A stretch of DNA of 64,000 nt from Amia ocellicauda. Lineage: Eukaryota > Chordata > Actinopteri > Amiiformes > Amiidae. The stretch spans positions 5,859,920 through 5,923,919 of the forward strand of contig NC_089851.1 in assembly GCF_036373705.1 (NCBI RefSeq), read 5' to 3'. Position 1 is the first letter of the stretch. Every line of letters begins with the position of its first letter. Made by a program: the position numbers and the translations under genes. The notes beneath the pieces were generated by a model. It was not told where the DNA came from. It saw only the letters and a list, made by a program, of their open reading frames with translations, and did not search any database. This document shows, piece by piece, positions 1-13,565 of the stretch.

Positions 1-650
1 AGGCCAATTCATCCACCCTTTCTAAAAGCTGCCAGACGTGTGAAATTAGTTACCAGTAGTTCCTACTGCAGTACCGATCTAATAAATCCTTTGCTAATCC
101 TGTTACTAAGTCAGTTACCCTCTGCAATGAAGAAGATCACAATGGACAACATCCCATCGTGCATCTTCAGGATAATGATATACAGTATACAGTCAATTAA
201 AACACTTCATTTGAGTTGTTGGCAGTGGTGTTTTAATGTGTTGCTTGGAGATTGACAACCGATGCTTTAAGGATTAACCTTTCATTGCATCTTTTTTCAT
301 GGTGTAGTCGTGGTAAAGAAAACTGTATAGAAATACAATGAAATCGTGATGGAAAATGCAGTACAAGGGGCAGGTAAGGGCAGTGTAATAAATTTGAGAA
401 CTACCACTTACAAAATGATAAGAACAATGAAAACCCAATTTCACATTAGCGAAACACCAACTAAGCAGTACTGTAACATCAAGGTTAATTCAAATCAACA
501 TGTTCTCAACAGAGAGGAGCCCTATCCATCAGCCACAACATACTGTAATCGTCACTAAAGTCGATGAAAAGTCGTTTCTAAATGGTCTCCTGTATACCAG
601 CAGAAAACAAACGTTTTATTCTCACTGTCGTTGGCACCATCTTCACTCTG

Positions 651-838
651 TAATGTGTTTAGGCCTCGCGCTAAATAACTGGAAGGTTGTGGGTTCAAAT
701 CCCAGGTGGGGCAGTGGTTGTACCCTTGAGCAAGGTACTTCACTTAGATTGCTCCAGTAAAATGCCCGGCTGTATAAATGGGTTGTCCTGGATAACAGCG
801 TCTGCTAAATGACAAATAATGTAATGTAATGTAATGTT
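651..838 (+). repeat. tRNA-derived SINE with L2-like 3' tail
   Basis: The left part has a pol III B-box-like motif (GGTTCAAATCCCA near 693-705) of the kind inherited from a tRNA. The middle has the segment around 718-740 (CCTTGAGCAAGGTACTTCA) that is common to fish V-type SINEs. The 3' part (CCTGGATAACAGCGTCTGCTAA) resembles the end of the L2 LINE copies in this window. It ends in a TAATG/ATGTA microsatellite at about 815-836. The family assignment is from memory of fish SINE structure and was not checked against a library. Confidence 0.65.
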
Positions 839-3800
839 CACATCTACCAGGTCGTCCTCAAGGGAATCATGTCAGGATAAGCAAACACTAAAAACAATTT
901 AAGTATTCCTCGGTTCCTCTCATAAAGTGTGCTCTCAAAATGCATTAGACCGAACAGAGCTACAGATGATCACATGTCCATTCAACTGTAGATCAAATCA
1001 TCTACTTATGGCACGATAAAGAAAGAGACATTTGGTGCGAGACACAAAACAGTAAGAGAAGCACAACAGTTCGCTACATGTTTTTCAGTTCTGTAATAGC
1101 CTGCTGCAGCTACCGACGCTCAACTTTTCATCTCTGCCATCGTGGCTCGTTTTATCAGCCACAACAGCACTGCGCATAACAAACGCCAGTTCTTATCTCT
1201 GTCACTCGCCTCACACACAACATCAACACAGGCTGCAATGTCGTCATTTTTCTTCACGATCGCAAACACGGAGCTGTGAGGCGGAACACAAGTCACGCGG
1301 CGGTTAGCTATAACAGAGCAATCAAATTGAATTAGATTCAATACATTAGAAGGGCAAAACACAAAACTGTACATCAGTGTCTTTCGGATCTAACCATGCA
1401 TGTGTTCTGAACAGGCCAGAGACAAACGGATTACATTCAAGAACTTCAGGAGTGTGTCAAACAATTTCCAAACTCCTGCTATATGTAGGAAACCAAAGTG
1501 TACCGAGAAGATACTGCACCCAATCTCAGCATTACCTCCAATATTTGTACCTACCCACAAATCACCAATCACACAATCAGATCCTATTGTCTTTCAATTT
1601 ATAACTAGTACAAAGTGGCTTCTGACAATTCATGCCAGGGTACAGGTGTATACTTTGCGATAGGTGAAATTTTGGTTTCCTCCTTCCCAAAGACCAGGAC
1701 CAAAATCCACATCTCCCCACCTCCAATGATCAAAATATTTACACCTTCTGTTCAAGAAATGATATTCCAAAAAGTAACAATTGCAATTATTATTAATTAC
1801 GGCCTAAGTTGAAGCCTTGAAGATAAAGTCCTTGTTCACCTTTTGAATTTGAGATCAATAATACATGTTATATGTACAAGTATAGGCCTACGTGTGCAGG
1901 ATCACTTTACCCTACTGATGCTTAATTATTTTCTGATGCAGCTGTGTTGAAATAAACCTTAAAACATCTCAACATGTCTACTCTTACTTAAATCATTACA
2001 GGCTATCTCCAAAGCTGTCTTAACCTGCTACTATGTCTTGTAAAAGCACATCCTTTCACAAGAGAACAACTTGATTGCCCCCCCCTGCAAAAGAGCAGTA
2101 TGCAAGCTGTCAGTTAAGAATAACGATTGCACTATTGTTTTAACGTCACATAAAAAAAACAAATTAGTATGCAACTCTTATATGTGTGTCCTTGCAGTTA
2201 ATCCTCTGCAGCTCCAAAGGGGAAAATGGAGGCAATTAAAATCTTGACTTATTATTGCTTTTGAAGAGGATGGAGTCGCTTTTCATATGGTCATTTTTAC
2301 AGTCCAATTCAGCAAAGCACGTGGAGAGCGGCCTTGCAGTTGACAGAAATGAGGACCGAGAGGAGGAATTCACGCCTCTTAATTTAGTTGTATGCAGGAT
2401 GACAGGAACCATGATGTCTTTCTGACGGGGCAAAGATGACCTAATCTCAAACATGGCACAGCAGTAAAGTGATGTGCAATCATCAGATATTTACTGAAGC
2501 AGACATTTAATCAGTTCACCAGAAATCCACTGTACATATTTGGAATATCAAGCAAGCTTATACGGTGTCATTTATGTGTAAGCTACATGAAAGAAAATGA
2601 AATATATGCACAGAAAAAAAGGGCTATTTCATTCCCTACTTTTATAGTCAACATAAAAAAGCAATTTCCTACCTTATGACTGGAGCAGAACTGCATTGTC
2701 TGAACACCAGTATAGCACACAGTGAAATATGAAATGTATTACAAAGAGTCCAATATAAGAATATTTAACCCGCTTAATGAACTTTGCAGAAAAACAGAAA
2801 ACAACAGAAACATGCAAAAACGTAGTAGTCATGATTGTGCCCATTTCACCCACCAAATCACATTCGATTTTTCCTTAGTTTAATTCATCGTGATTATTCA
2901 AAACAGACAAAGAGCCAATATTTTATTTTCAAATGTATAGAGGGCTTGAACTGAACATATGTCTTGATCACATCACTGCAATAGTGCAATAACCCAGTGC
3001 AGTACAACACAATTAGGACCCTTTTGAAGTATCAGTCCTACTTTCCAAAGACTAAGTACACGAAACCTATCCTAACGTAGAGACAACACCTTAATGACCT
3101 TTCATGTAGATTTCCATGCAACTTATTAACAAGTTCTGTTTTAGGAAGTTCAAAAACAATCGAATTACAAAGCAAATGTGTCTATTTTGTAATGTGAAGA
3201 TATATGCTAGACCAGTTCATTTACTGAAGCGAAGTCAACAAAGAAAAGTATCCTAACGTGCAACATTAAATGAAAGGAATAAAACGGACCACCTAGACAC
3301 CTCGTGGTTTAAATAAGACTTTAATTAGAAAACAGAAAATAACCATTGATGTAAAATGGTTTACATTAAGAGGAGTTTTGTTGTAATCCATTATACTCCA
3401 CAGAGTTCTTACAATGTTTTTATTCACGTCTCGTCATCCATTCATGTCCAGATTCCTGTTTATATTTCCTACCACAGTCATTCCAGTCCTTCAGGGATGA
3501 GAAGAAGTCCTCATTACATTTCCTGTTCATATTTCATACACATTCCACAGACATTCCTCGCGTGTTTTAAAGGGGGGGCGGCTGAATAAGAGAAGAACAA
3601 TGATAGATAGGAGGAACAATAAGGTGTCCATTTTAGAAGTTACATTTAAAATGTAGATAATCCTAAACACACAATAAGAATACATAATTGTAACTTAATA
3701 TGTATCAGTGTACAACACACAAGAAACAACTGCTCTTCTGTGAAACACACACGCACACCCGTTGGGTGGACTTGGGAACATGGGCAGACCGGGGCAATGC

Positions 3801-5639
3801 CATCCCTCCATATCACCTTAACTCATGAAAGTTGTCATTATAATCTCAGTGCAGAAAGTCACGATCGAAACAAATCAAGATGTGGGTGTGCAGGGGGAAG
3901 GCATGATACATTCAGCTGGCATGCGCGTGAAATTACCGCACTTTAAATCAAACGTTCGCGTCTCATTAATTTAAGGGGACAGTTTTTCCTGAAAAATGAC
4001 CCGCCGCTTCAGTAAAGCAAGATTGTTATAAACTCTCTGTCAAGGTTATACACAGTAAATACTAATGAGTAAGTTCATGGGAGAGTTGACCTGATCCACA
4101 GTACCTGCTGCGCAACAGATATTTATTATACACTTCTACACACATATCTGCAACTTGCTGTGAGGTTTAAGACCCGTCTGCAATGATATTCTGTCAGACT
4201 GTCTATCACAAATCTGAATTTTTTCACCCTTTGATAATGATATAACAATACTGTTACTGGTAGGTAAATCTTTCTTGCTCCACCGATCTAAACAACAGCT
4301 GCTCCACACTGGATATGGCTTCCTGACAGTTTATATTACATGATAAATGTCTTGATCTTAACTGGAATACTGATGTGACAACAATAAAATTTACATCAAT
4401 AAAGTTAACAGCCCAATTCTTTCCCCACAAGATTATATTGGACTCGAGACCCATTAAGTATTACGTACTTAAAGGATAAACAAACTCTTGAATGGACCAG
4501 ATGTCCACAAAGAGCAAAAGGAGTTTGAACTACAGAGCAATTTTATTTTATTTTTTAACACGTTAGTTTTTTTCGTTCACGATTGTACCATTCTAATGCT
4601 ATTTCACCAAGCCCACAAATCGAAAAGAGGGAAACCGTCAATCTTTAGGAGGAGATAAAGATCAGTTTCGGCCAAAGCCATTTCAACGTGCGTTTCATGA
4701 AGCGAGGGCCTCATGAAAAACCGCCTCAATATAGTAACTCTTTCCGTTCTTAGACGAGGCCAGTATTTCCTCAGCTTGATTTCTGTTGCCTCCTTCTCCA
4801 AAACCTCCATCTAACTCCCTGTGCCTGAATTGAAAATGTTTATTCATGGTCCTACTAGATTCATCTCCCTCTTCTTCTGGCTTAGAAAACGTTGCTTCTT
4901 TATCGCATGGACAAACTTAATCTTAATCATAGACACCGTCACAAACACTAACCAAACTAGAAGTCGTATATCAGGGAGGCATCTTTAATCGACTGCTGAG
5001 GTCGCACTGAATGTGTTTTGTCACGTACTATAAAGAGAGGATGATAAATAACCATTGTGTCATCGCTGGAGTCATCTGACGGGAACTAATGAAAGAGACG
5101 CCAGAGAAAATGTATTCGGTGTGTGTAGCTTAATTTGTAGTTTCAATTATAAAGCTTTATTCATCTTTACTAACATTTACACTGTTCAGTGCTCTGTTCT
5201 GAAGCAACGTCGCTGGTTATGGTCATTTGTCACATCTGCTGTATATGAACTAAATCAATGAGGAGTAATTTAACAAGGAATCTTACGCATGAAAATACAG
5301 TCATTATTTCAAACCAGATACAAAAACTGAAGTTTGCAAAGGACATTAAAGCAAGACTAGTGCGGTACAAAATGACCACTCAAACACGTGGATGGGGTTG
5401 TCTGGGAGGCTGACGGTTAAGATTGAAGGGGCTGCGGTAGGTGTATGGATTTATCAACACTGAGTAAAAAAGAAAAATGCACAAAAAGACTAATTCATCA
5501 CAACCCTGTTTTCAGAGTTTATTTAGCCTTCGCAGTGTTGAGTCATCACCACAAATCAATGCTACTTCCACCTTTTCCTAATGCGACTTCTATCTTTTTC
5601 TGTGCTACTTCCACCTTTTTCTCCCCAGTCGCCTTTCCA

Positions 5640-6665
5640 TGATTCTCTCTGCCCTCTCACATTTCCTCCCCCCCGCAGCACTCGATCACTGCTCAGCCAG
5701 ATCCAATCTGCTGACTAGACATGGAAGAGGTCCAAACTGCCCTCGACCGCTCTCCTCCTCTCTCACTTCGGCCAAAAAGTCACTCACTCTTTGCATCCTC
5801 TGCCAATAACCCCTGCAGACTCTTCCCTACCATCTCCTCCCTCTTTGCGCCAAACTCCCATCTCTGCAGATTTGTCCTTCTTCTCCTCCTCTAAAGAATT
5901 GCTGATATCTGCCAATTCTTCAACACCCGCCCTTCTCCACATCTCCTAGAATTATCAACTGCCTGCAGCTCTCCTACTAACCTACCTTCATTCTCTAATT
6001 TCTCACCCCTCTCTGACTCGACTCTAGCTCTCTCAATCCTTTAAACTGGCTGTTCAACATCAGCTCTCTGCATTTCCATCTCAACACTCACACCTTGACC
6101 CTCTGCAGTCAATCCGCGGCACTACTCTCGCCCGGTTCTCCTCCTACCAGGTGACATGGCGACACCTCAGCCTCTCCTCACAGGATGAGCCCCCTCATCG
6201 TATCCCATGGGTTCTCCTCCCACTTCAATGCAGATGTCAAGATCTCTCTCTGTCTTTTCCCTCTTCTGACCCTCTCATCCCCTCTAGCATCTCTTCCCGT
6301 CTCTCTCTTCATCTCCTCTTAGATGCACTCGTATCATCTCGTATCATCTCAAGCTTAACCTTTCCAAGATTAATCTGATCTATTCTTCCATCTCTCCTCT
6401 TCTTCACCTTCTACTGGTCTTTCCATTTAAATTCCACTGGACAGCAGAGTCCCTGACCTAAGACATACTAAGACAGATTTGTTCAGACTGTATCTGTCAT
6501 ACAACAGCCTAATCTTCGGAGCCGTACTTCTACTGTTTTACTGTAACTTCTCCTTTGCTCCATATCTTTACCACGTACCTAGGACTCTGTATTATGGAAT
6601 GCTTTAAAAATGTTCGTGTAAACTGTAAGTCACCCCGGATAATGGCCTCTGCTAATTAATAAATA
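5640..6665 (+). mobile_element. Decayed L2-type LINE fragment (reverse transcriptase region)
   Basis: The plus strand is C/T-rich over about 1 kb. It shows broken stretches that read like an L2-clade reverse transcriptase, including a remnant of the block that normally carries the YADD active site (around 6205-6245), here degraded to an N-A-D-V-like string. Frames change repeatedly. The fragment ends in the L2-type tail GTAAGTCACCCCGGATAA followed by an A/T-rich AATAAATAATA run near 6625-6665. It is a dead, truncated copy lying antisense in oxsr1 intron 1. Confidence 0.6.
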
Positions 6666-9514
6666 ATACAAATTATTGCAACTGTTCTTAAATATCAATG
6701 CAAATCACCACGCAGTATTTTGAAAAAATATCTATAATGATAACAATCCTCAAAGAATGACCCTAGATGTATTGCCATCAGCTCAGTCATTAATGATATC
6801 GATGGCTGCATTAACTATATTTCAACTAGCTCGGATAATCACAAAAGAAGGTGACACCCGTCTGTAGTTTTGTTTTATTTTAGTAGCTCTTCCTAGATTG
6901 CACCTTGAAGATCTGCAAGATGTCCGAGATAATCTTAATACAATGTCAAGAATTACAGCACTGATAAGAGAGGTCTTAGTGGGAGTGCAACTAACCACAC
7001 AATTAATCCTTGTTACCTGTAATCTGTGTTTCATTGATTTTAGCCACTTTCACCTAACAAAAAACAAGATTAGAGGGACTTTAATTTATATTGATTGTTT
7101 CCCCCTTTAAAATCTATTATACCGGTAGCAAGGAGAACCTGCCTGGGTTAGCAAATCCAAGCCCTCCTGGAAGTGGTGCCAAAAGCAACGGACAAGTTTT
7201 GCTTTTCAGCGGTTCTGCCAGACAGCAGATGCCACAGCAGTGAGATTTACTTGGCGTTTCTTGCTTGGCACAGCGCATACAGAAAAGGCGACTGTGAACC
7301 CGGTGACTGCGGTGATGTGCCGAGCGCTCCATCAAGGTTTAAAAAGAACAAAAACAAAGCAAAAATAAGCTTTGGTTAAACCTCTGACTGAAATAACCCA
7401 GATCCTAACACAACAGCAAAGGACGATGAATGACATGTTAGTCACTTCTTCCACCTGTTTTGCAAGGAATGAAACAGAAAAACACAGATTTATCTGGTCA
7501 TCCTGATGACCGGACAAATATTCCACACTGTGACGACTGGCACGTAGTCTCCCGCTGCACTGAGGCTGCAGGGACGATCTAGGATTGGGATGGGATCGCG
7601 GTGAAATTAAACTGACTGATAATGCTAACCAAATAAAACAAAGAGCTGAACCGGTTTCAAACTGTATGCAAAATGAGTCATAGACCATAAAGAGCTTCTA
7701 ACAGAGGCAAAGAACACATGGCAAAAACAGTGAGTCTCTCCGTGTAGTGTTTGGGAAAAGAAAGGTATCATCGTCCGCATCCGATTTGACTCTGTGTACT
7801 TGGTGTGTCCGGTCACATTATACAGGGGTCGTATTGGAAAAGAAAAGCATTACAACAGGAAGGGCGGGCTGAAATAATTCTGAATGCGAACATCTGTATT
7901 AGGAGCTAGATTGCTGCAGGTAGTATTGATTTATGGAAAACAATTAGGCCTAGATAAAGTCAAAACAGTCTGCCTGCTGAATCTTGAAACCTCTGCTAAG
8001 CCTGGTTGGCAAATTTTATTTATTTTAAATCAAATCTTTCCATCAACATATGCTTCAAAAGCAGGAATTTTACGTGTCAAGATTTGCAAAACCCATTTTA
8101 ACATCGGTATCACTTGTTTTAATCTGTTGTGCAATTTCTCAAATATCTCCACTGATTTGCGTTCTCTGAAATGGGAAATCTTTTACTTTCATTAATAAAA
8201 ATATCATTAGCACTTCTAAAAACAGACCTAACAATCTGGCACGTTTAAACACAAATGATAACTGGTATAATTCAAACTGTTCAGGTTAAACGCTCAGTTG
8301 CATTTACTCATCTATAAAACTCAATTGCGGCCAAAAACGTAAATAATTGGCATTGTATGAAACAGGACATGAAACTTACAAGTAATACCTGTAATATTGC
8401 ATATTTTCAAGAGGCCCATGCAGTTTGTATTTCAGGTATACATTCTCTGGAAAGCACCCTGAGGAAATTCCTTTGCAAAGGGCCTTAATAATTGATAAAG
8501 CACATGCTCAGATAAACATTTTTATTCATTCCTTTACTCGGTCTAGTGACAGCCAGTCCTTCCCTGCAGGCCGGACTTTCCCCTCCAAACACACACAAGA
8601 GAAGCAGAAACACCCTCCTTCACAGCAGCGTAACACACTTCTGTGTTAATCACCGAGACTCCAAACTGGGTATCACATTGCACTTTTCACACTTTCTGCA
8701 CTATTCCACATCCAACTTTCCTAGCCATCCCTCCTTTCTCTGAACTCCAGAGAAGGACTGCAGATCATTAACCCTGGACTCCCGGATAGCAGAGATCTGT
8801 GGGTTTCCTGAAAAGGAAAGATGACAAAATAAATAAAAATGGTGGGGTTTAAACCCATGTGTGGCAGAGTATAATGACGTTTGTGTATGTACGTTTGAAA
8901 AGGAGGTCAGGAGGAGCAAGGCCAGTTTGATTACCAGCCTAATTGTCTCCAAAGAAAGCCCCGTTGTGGTGAGTTGAGCAGTAAAGTTGTGGTCTTTACT
9001 AATGCTCACTACTAATGTCAAAGAACAGCAACAATTAATTTCTCTAGTGACGTAAAGGACAAGTAAAATGGGGTAGTTTGAGTTAAATAAAAAACATGTT
9101 TGCAATGGAAGAACAGTACCAATGGGAACTAAATAAAACACACTTGACACTTAGTAGTCTCACAGCTGTAACATTTTTTGGAGCTCTGAACACAATCCTA
9201 TAATTTTCTAATGCCTCTAATGAAACTGGTCTTAAAACACAGTACATTTCAGGGTGTGTTTGATTTGACTGCAGAGATTTTGTCCATCTTCACAAAAGAG
9301 AAGGAGGAGAGTTCAGAACGAGGTGAGCTGCCATCGTTAAATAGACGTCTTCAGAGATCATTCTCATAATCTATTTGGACAGACAGTCCTACAGCCGTCA
9401 TTCAAACAGCACTGACTTTAGTTGATATCAATGTGACAAACAGGGCAATAATAATAATTACAAACTATAGCTCCGTTCAGTGTGTGGCTTTTGAGGATGA
9501 TCAGACATGATCAC

Positions 9515-9610
9515 ACACAGCGTAGGGCAGGCCTCTTCAGCTGGCAGCCCGCTGGCCATGTCAGGTCCATGACAGCAAAGTGGCCGCCGACAGTCAGCAA
9601 AAACAATGTT
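9515..9610 (+). repeat. Possible hAT-type element end
   Basis: The stretch around CTTCAGCTGGCAGCCCGCTG resembles the GC-rich terminal segment of hAT-family transposon remnants common in vertebrates. No second terminus or 8-bp target duplication was identified, so this is a weak call. Confidence 0.25.
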
Positions 9611-11306
9611 TTGACACACAGTTATTTCAGGCGAGCCGTACTGGAGGCGGTTAATTCACACAAAAAGATGCATTTTATTATTAATAATTTAGATACACTG
9701 GCACAATTTCTAAAACGCACATAAAACCACAACAGCGTTGTTTACTGTACTACATTTCTTTACTTGAATTTGCTCTGAAATATAAAACCAGATGTTTTTC
9801 GTATTGTAATTCACTCGCACTGACATCAGATATTCAAATGAAAAATGTATGGACAGTGTATGTATTTGTTTGTGCTCCATTGTTTTAAAAATACATTAGT
9901 TTACAAATACTAGCAAACCAAGTGCTTAACACTACTAAAATAATAGTAGTGCGCTGTGTTTTGATGATACAATGGTTATGTTAATGTGTTTTGTTAAAAC
10001 AACTATTCTTATGGTGAAATGATGTAACTATACTAACATTACTATATATATGGCAATATGTTGCTTAAAAAGATCTGAATGACGTGTTTCTAGCCCCACT
10101 TACTCTTAACTTTCTACAATCTGGCCACCTAGGCTTTCATTTCTGTTTATGGCTATTTATTTTTCATGATAAAAACGTCATTGTGAACAAAAGTGAAATT
10201 CTGACGCATATTCCGAATCATTTTCAGCTCCAGAATCTGAATGTGAGACTCTATCGCAGCACCAGGGGACCATTTTTGCATCCAGACTACGATGTCAGCA
10301 AACACTTGTTTCTGTAGGAACATCATATCTTGAGTAACACAGAGTTTGCATTATGCTTTTACCAAGACATCTGACCTGAGGCAGTTCAAAGGGCTGTAAT
10401 ATCAATATTAGTGTGTTGGAGAGGATTAGACATGAACAAAATTGATGATTTGGACTTTTAAAGATCATGGAAATGTAACTCATTTTTATATCTGCTATTA
10501 ATCTTTTTCCTTTCATGCACATTTCCCTACCCGGGCTCTAGAGGTAAAAGGCTTTGAAAAGCCAGAGAATTAACCTGCTTTGCCCTCGTCTTCTACCAAA
10601 TGTAGTAATTTCTCCATTAGGCTAAATGGTCTCTGAACTTGGGAAGTCCTACCTTAGATATAGGACTGCACTGAGACAGACCCTGAAAAGTAATTTCCTA
10701 ATCCTTATAGTAAGCAATACTGAAATTTTAGACAGTAGTGGTTTGTAGCCCTAGTTCTCAGTGCTGTTCTGCACAGAGAATACACTTTTGGTCACTAAAG
10801 CCCTGCACCAATTTAAGCATTTTGTAGCTGTGGTTCACCTTTCAGCTCGACTCAAATAGAAACACTGAAATGTACATCATAGGTTGAGTAATGCAACATT
10901 GAAATAAGTCCAATGTGGGGACGTCTTTATGCAGAAGCTCTGTTCCTTGCAGGCCTGATTACAATGTGTCAAGACTAACCGCAGTCATTCAAAACTTCTG
11001 CCCATTGTGCTGGGGAGTACAATATGTCTTCTTTCAAAAGCACACTACCAACTCCATCTTTTATAACAGTCAAACATGTACCGATAACTCAGTATCTTTA
11101 GTGGACATTAAACTGTTCAGACTTGTGAACATGTCTTGATATTCATAATAAAATGTTATGAAATTAAAAACTTTAGAGGGGAGATTTGCTGTGAGATGTC
11201 ATCTTAGTTTCAGGGCTGTACTTCAAAAGAGCCAAACTAGTGGATGGGGAAAATAACCGAGTGAAACCAAAGGCAAGGTGCTTTATTTGTCCTGTGTAAA
11301 CTATGC

Positions 11307-11400
11307 ATTATTATTATTATTATTATTTATTGGCAGATGCCCTTATCAGGGTGACTTACAACATAACTGCAAAAACTTGCATGGCAGAACTTGTTATAAA
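11307..11400 (-). repeat. L2-type 3' tail, inverted orientation
   Basis: An ATT microsatellite at about 11307-11330 is followed by TTGGCAGATGCCCTTATCAG and GGTGACTTACAA. This is the reverse complement of the L2/SINE tail seen elsewhere in the window (GTAAGTCACCCTGGATAAGG). The body of the element to the right is not recognisable. It marks a retrotransposon copy in the minus orientation. Confidence 0.6.
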
Positions 11401-12539
11401 TAAGATATTAAAGACCTCTTCAATTGTGCATACAGTAATATTTTAAGCTAATTAAACAAACTATAGAGACGATAGAGGTATTGAAAAGAGAAGATAAATA
11501 AGTGTTGTTGAAGTTGAATTAGAGGGAGAAAACTGGAGCCTTGAAGGATGTACTACAAATTGACCAATTTGTTGGTCTGAAATCCAGAACTTGTGGGAGA
11601 TCTCAAACACATTGAGTCACAAGTAAATTGCACACTTACGGAGTATAGACTACAGCTGATGAATGTGGATATGAAGGGAACATCTGAGTATGCCCTCTAA
11701 CCCTGACTTGAGGGTACACAGAGAAAGCTATTACCATACTTTACTGTAATCGCACTGCATCACGAAAAACATGTGAAGAGCTTGTCACGTGTAGTGGATC
11801 CTGTTTCTCTTAATTGACAGAGATGAATGTGATGCCTTGCCCGTATATGAAACATATTAAACACTTACAAAGCAAAGTTCAATAAACACTTGAGATTTAA
11901 AAACTAGAAATAAATAACGCAAATGCCACAGTTTCTACTCTCCAGTAGGTCCGTACTCCAGTAGGTAACAATAGAGATTTTAAATTATTAGTTGATATCC
12001 AACTGGGTTTCACACTGTGAATCAGCAGGTTCAATACTCAGGCAATCAAAATTCCCCTTAATGTTTCTTGGATTGTCAACAAATGCTCGTTTAGTTCCTG
12101 ATTACACAAAACTCTGGGCATGGAAGACACACTGAGGGCAGACTGATCGGGTTTGATTATTTGAATGAGGGAAGAAAGGGGGACAAATGTAATGGGGACA
12201 TACTGAAGCTTTAAAAAAAGAAAAAAAATCTGCTTTGTTCTAATTACAATTCCATTCCTTCTTAACCTCATTATCCTTCAGAACTCAGCAGACAGTAGTC
12301 AAGAGTATTCAAACACAGGATTTTAATTAAAGACTGAGGAGCGCATTTCTCAGATTTCAAACACTTTCTGTGCAGAAAGATCCAGGTGAAATGGCTAGCC
12401 AGTGTTTAAAAAGACATGTCAGTTTACCAAGTGTGTTTATATGTCTGGGGTTGCTTTTTCAAAATACTATGTTCAGGCCCACATTTTTAGAAAGAGTTTA
12501 TTAGCACACTGAATCTGTGTTGGGGAACTTCCTCACCTT

Positions 12540-13565
12540 CTGCTGACCTCCCCATCTCAATCCCCTTGGAATCTACGACACTCTCTCCTTCTTCTTCCGC
12601 TAAGAACCTAGGAGTCACCCTCGATCCTGTGCTCTCCTACACCCAGCACATCACCACGCTGACACACACCTGCAGATTCTTCCTGAGCAACATACGCCGA
12701 ATCCGTCCCTTCCTCACCGACTACTCGACTCAGGTGCTCGTCCTGTCCCTGGTCCTCTCCCGCCTGGACTACTGCAACTCCCTCCTGGCCGGCCTGCCTG
12801 CATCTACTACCCACCGCTCCAGCTCATCCAACTCTGCGGCTCGTCTGATATTCTCTCTGCCACGATTCGCACACGCTACTCCACTGCTCCACTCCCTCCA
12901 CTGGCTCCCGCTAGCGGCACGCATTCAGTTCAAGACATTGACCCTCACCTACCGCTGTCTTGACCACACTGCACCGAGCTACCTTCAGACACTCGTCTCC
13001 CCATACATCCCCTCCAGACCACTGCGCTCTTCCAGTGCCAGAAGACTAACTCTGCCTCCTCTGCACTCCCCTTCCTCCAGAGCCGCTCCTTCTCATCCCT
13101 GACCCTAAATGGTGGAACAACCTTCCCACGAAGTCAAAACAGTAGAGTCCCTGACCTCCTTCCAGCGATTACTCAAGACACATCTTTTCAGACAGTACTT
13201 GTAATTTAGTCATTCATTCTCCTGTAAGATAGCACTTTACAATGTTTTATCATACTAAACGCCTTGCGTTACTAGTACTCGTATTGTTATTTTGATTTCC
13301 CCTATGCTCCCACTTCCCTTTGCCTTCGACTGTGACCTAACATCTTGTCTGCACTCGGCTTTTACAATCCAGGATGTAGGACCTCATATTGTATACACTT
13401 GTGTCAATTGGAATTTGTAATGTTTTATGCCTTGAACTGCACTGTATTTATGCACTTTGTATTGCGCTTATATTTTGTAAGTCACCCTGGATAAGGGCAT
13501 CTGCTAAGAAATCAATAATAATAATAAAAAAAATATATATTATTATTATTATTATTAATAATAAT
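12540..13565 (+). mobile_element. L2-type LINE 3' fragment with RT thumb region
   Basis: The plus strand holds a 178-codon open stretch (12566-13102) with the conserved block KNLGVTLDP, the phrase SRLDYCNSLLAGLP, then LHWLPLAARIQFK. This is the C-terminal part of an L2-clade reverse transcriptase. After a stop/frameshift near 13100 the usual WWN-like, VKTVESLTSFQRLLKTH end can still be read in another frame (about 13110-13190). The 3' UTR ends in GTAAGTCACCCTGGATAAGG near 13480 and an AAT/ATT microsatellite to about 13565. The endonuclease and the RT catalytic block are absent, so this is a 5'-truncated dead copy, as is typical of LINEs. It is antisense inside oxsr1 intron 1. Confidence 0.85.

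Noticed and set aside
651..740. Possible tRNA gene
   Set aside because: Only a B-box-like part is clear; no cloverleaf or anticodon arm could be laid out, and the L2-like tail shows it is a SINE.
8701..9150. 149-codon open frame on the minus strand
   Set aside because: No family resemblance and no splice or promoter context; in AT-rich intron DNA this length arises by chance.
12608..12814. Minus-strand open frame
   Set aside because: Shadow of the L2 reverse transcriptase fragment on the opposite strand.
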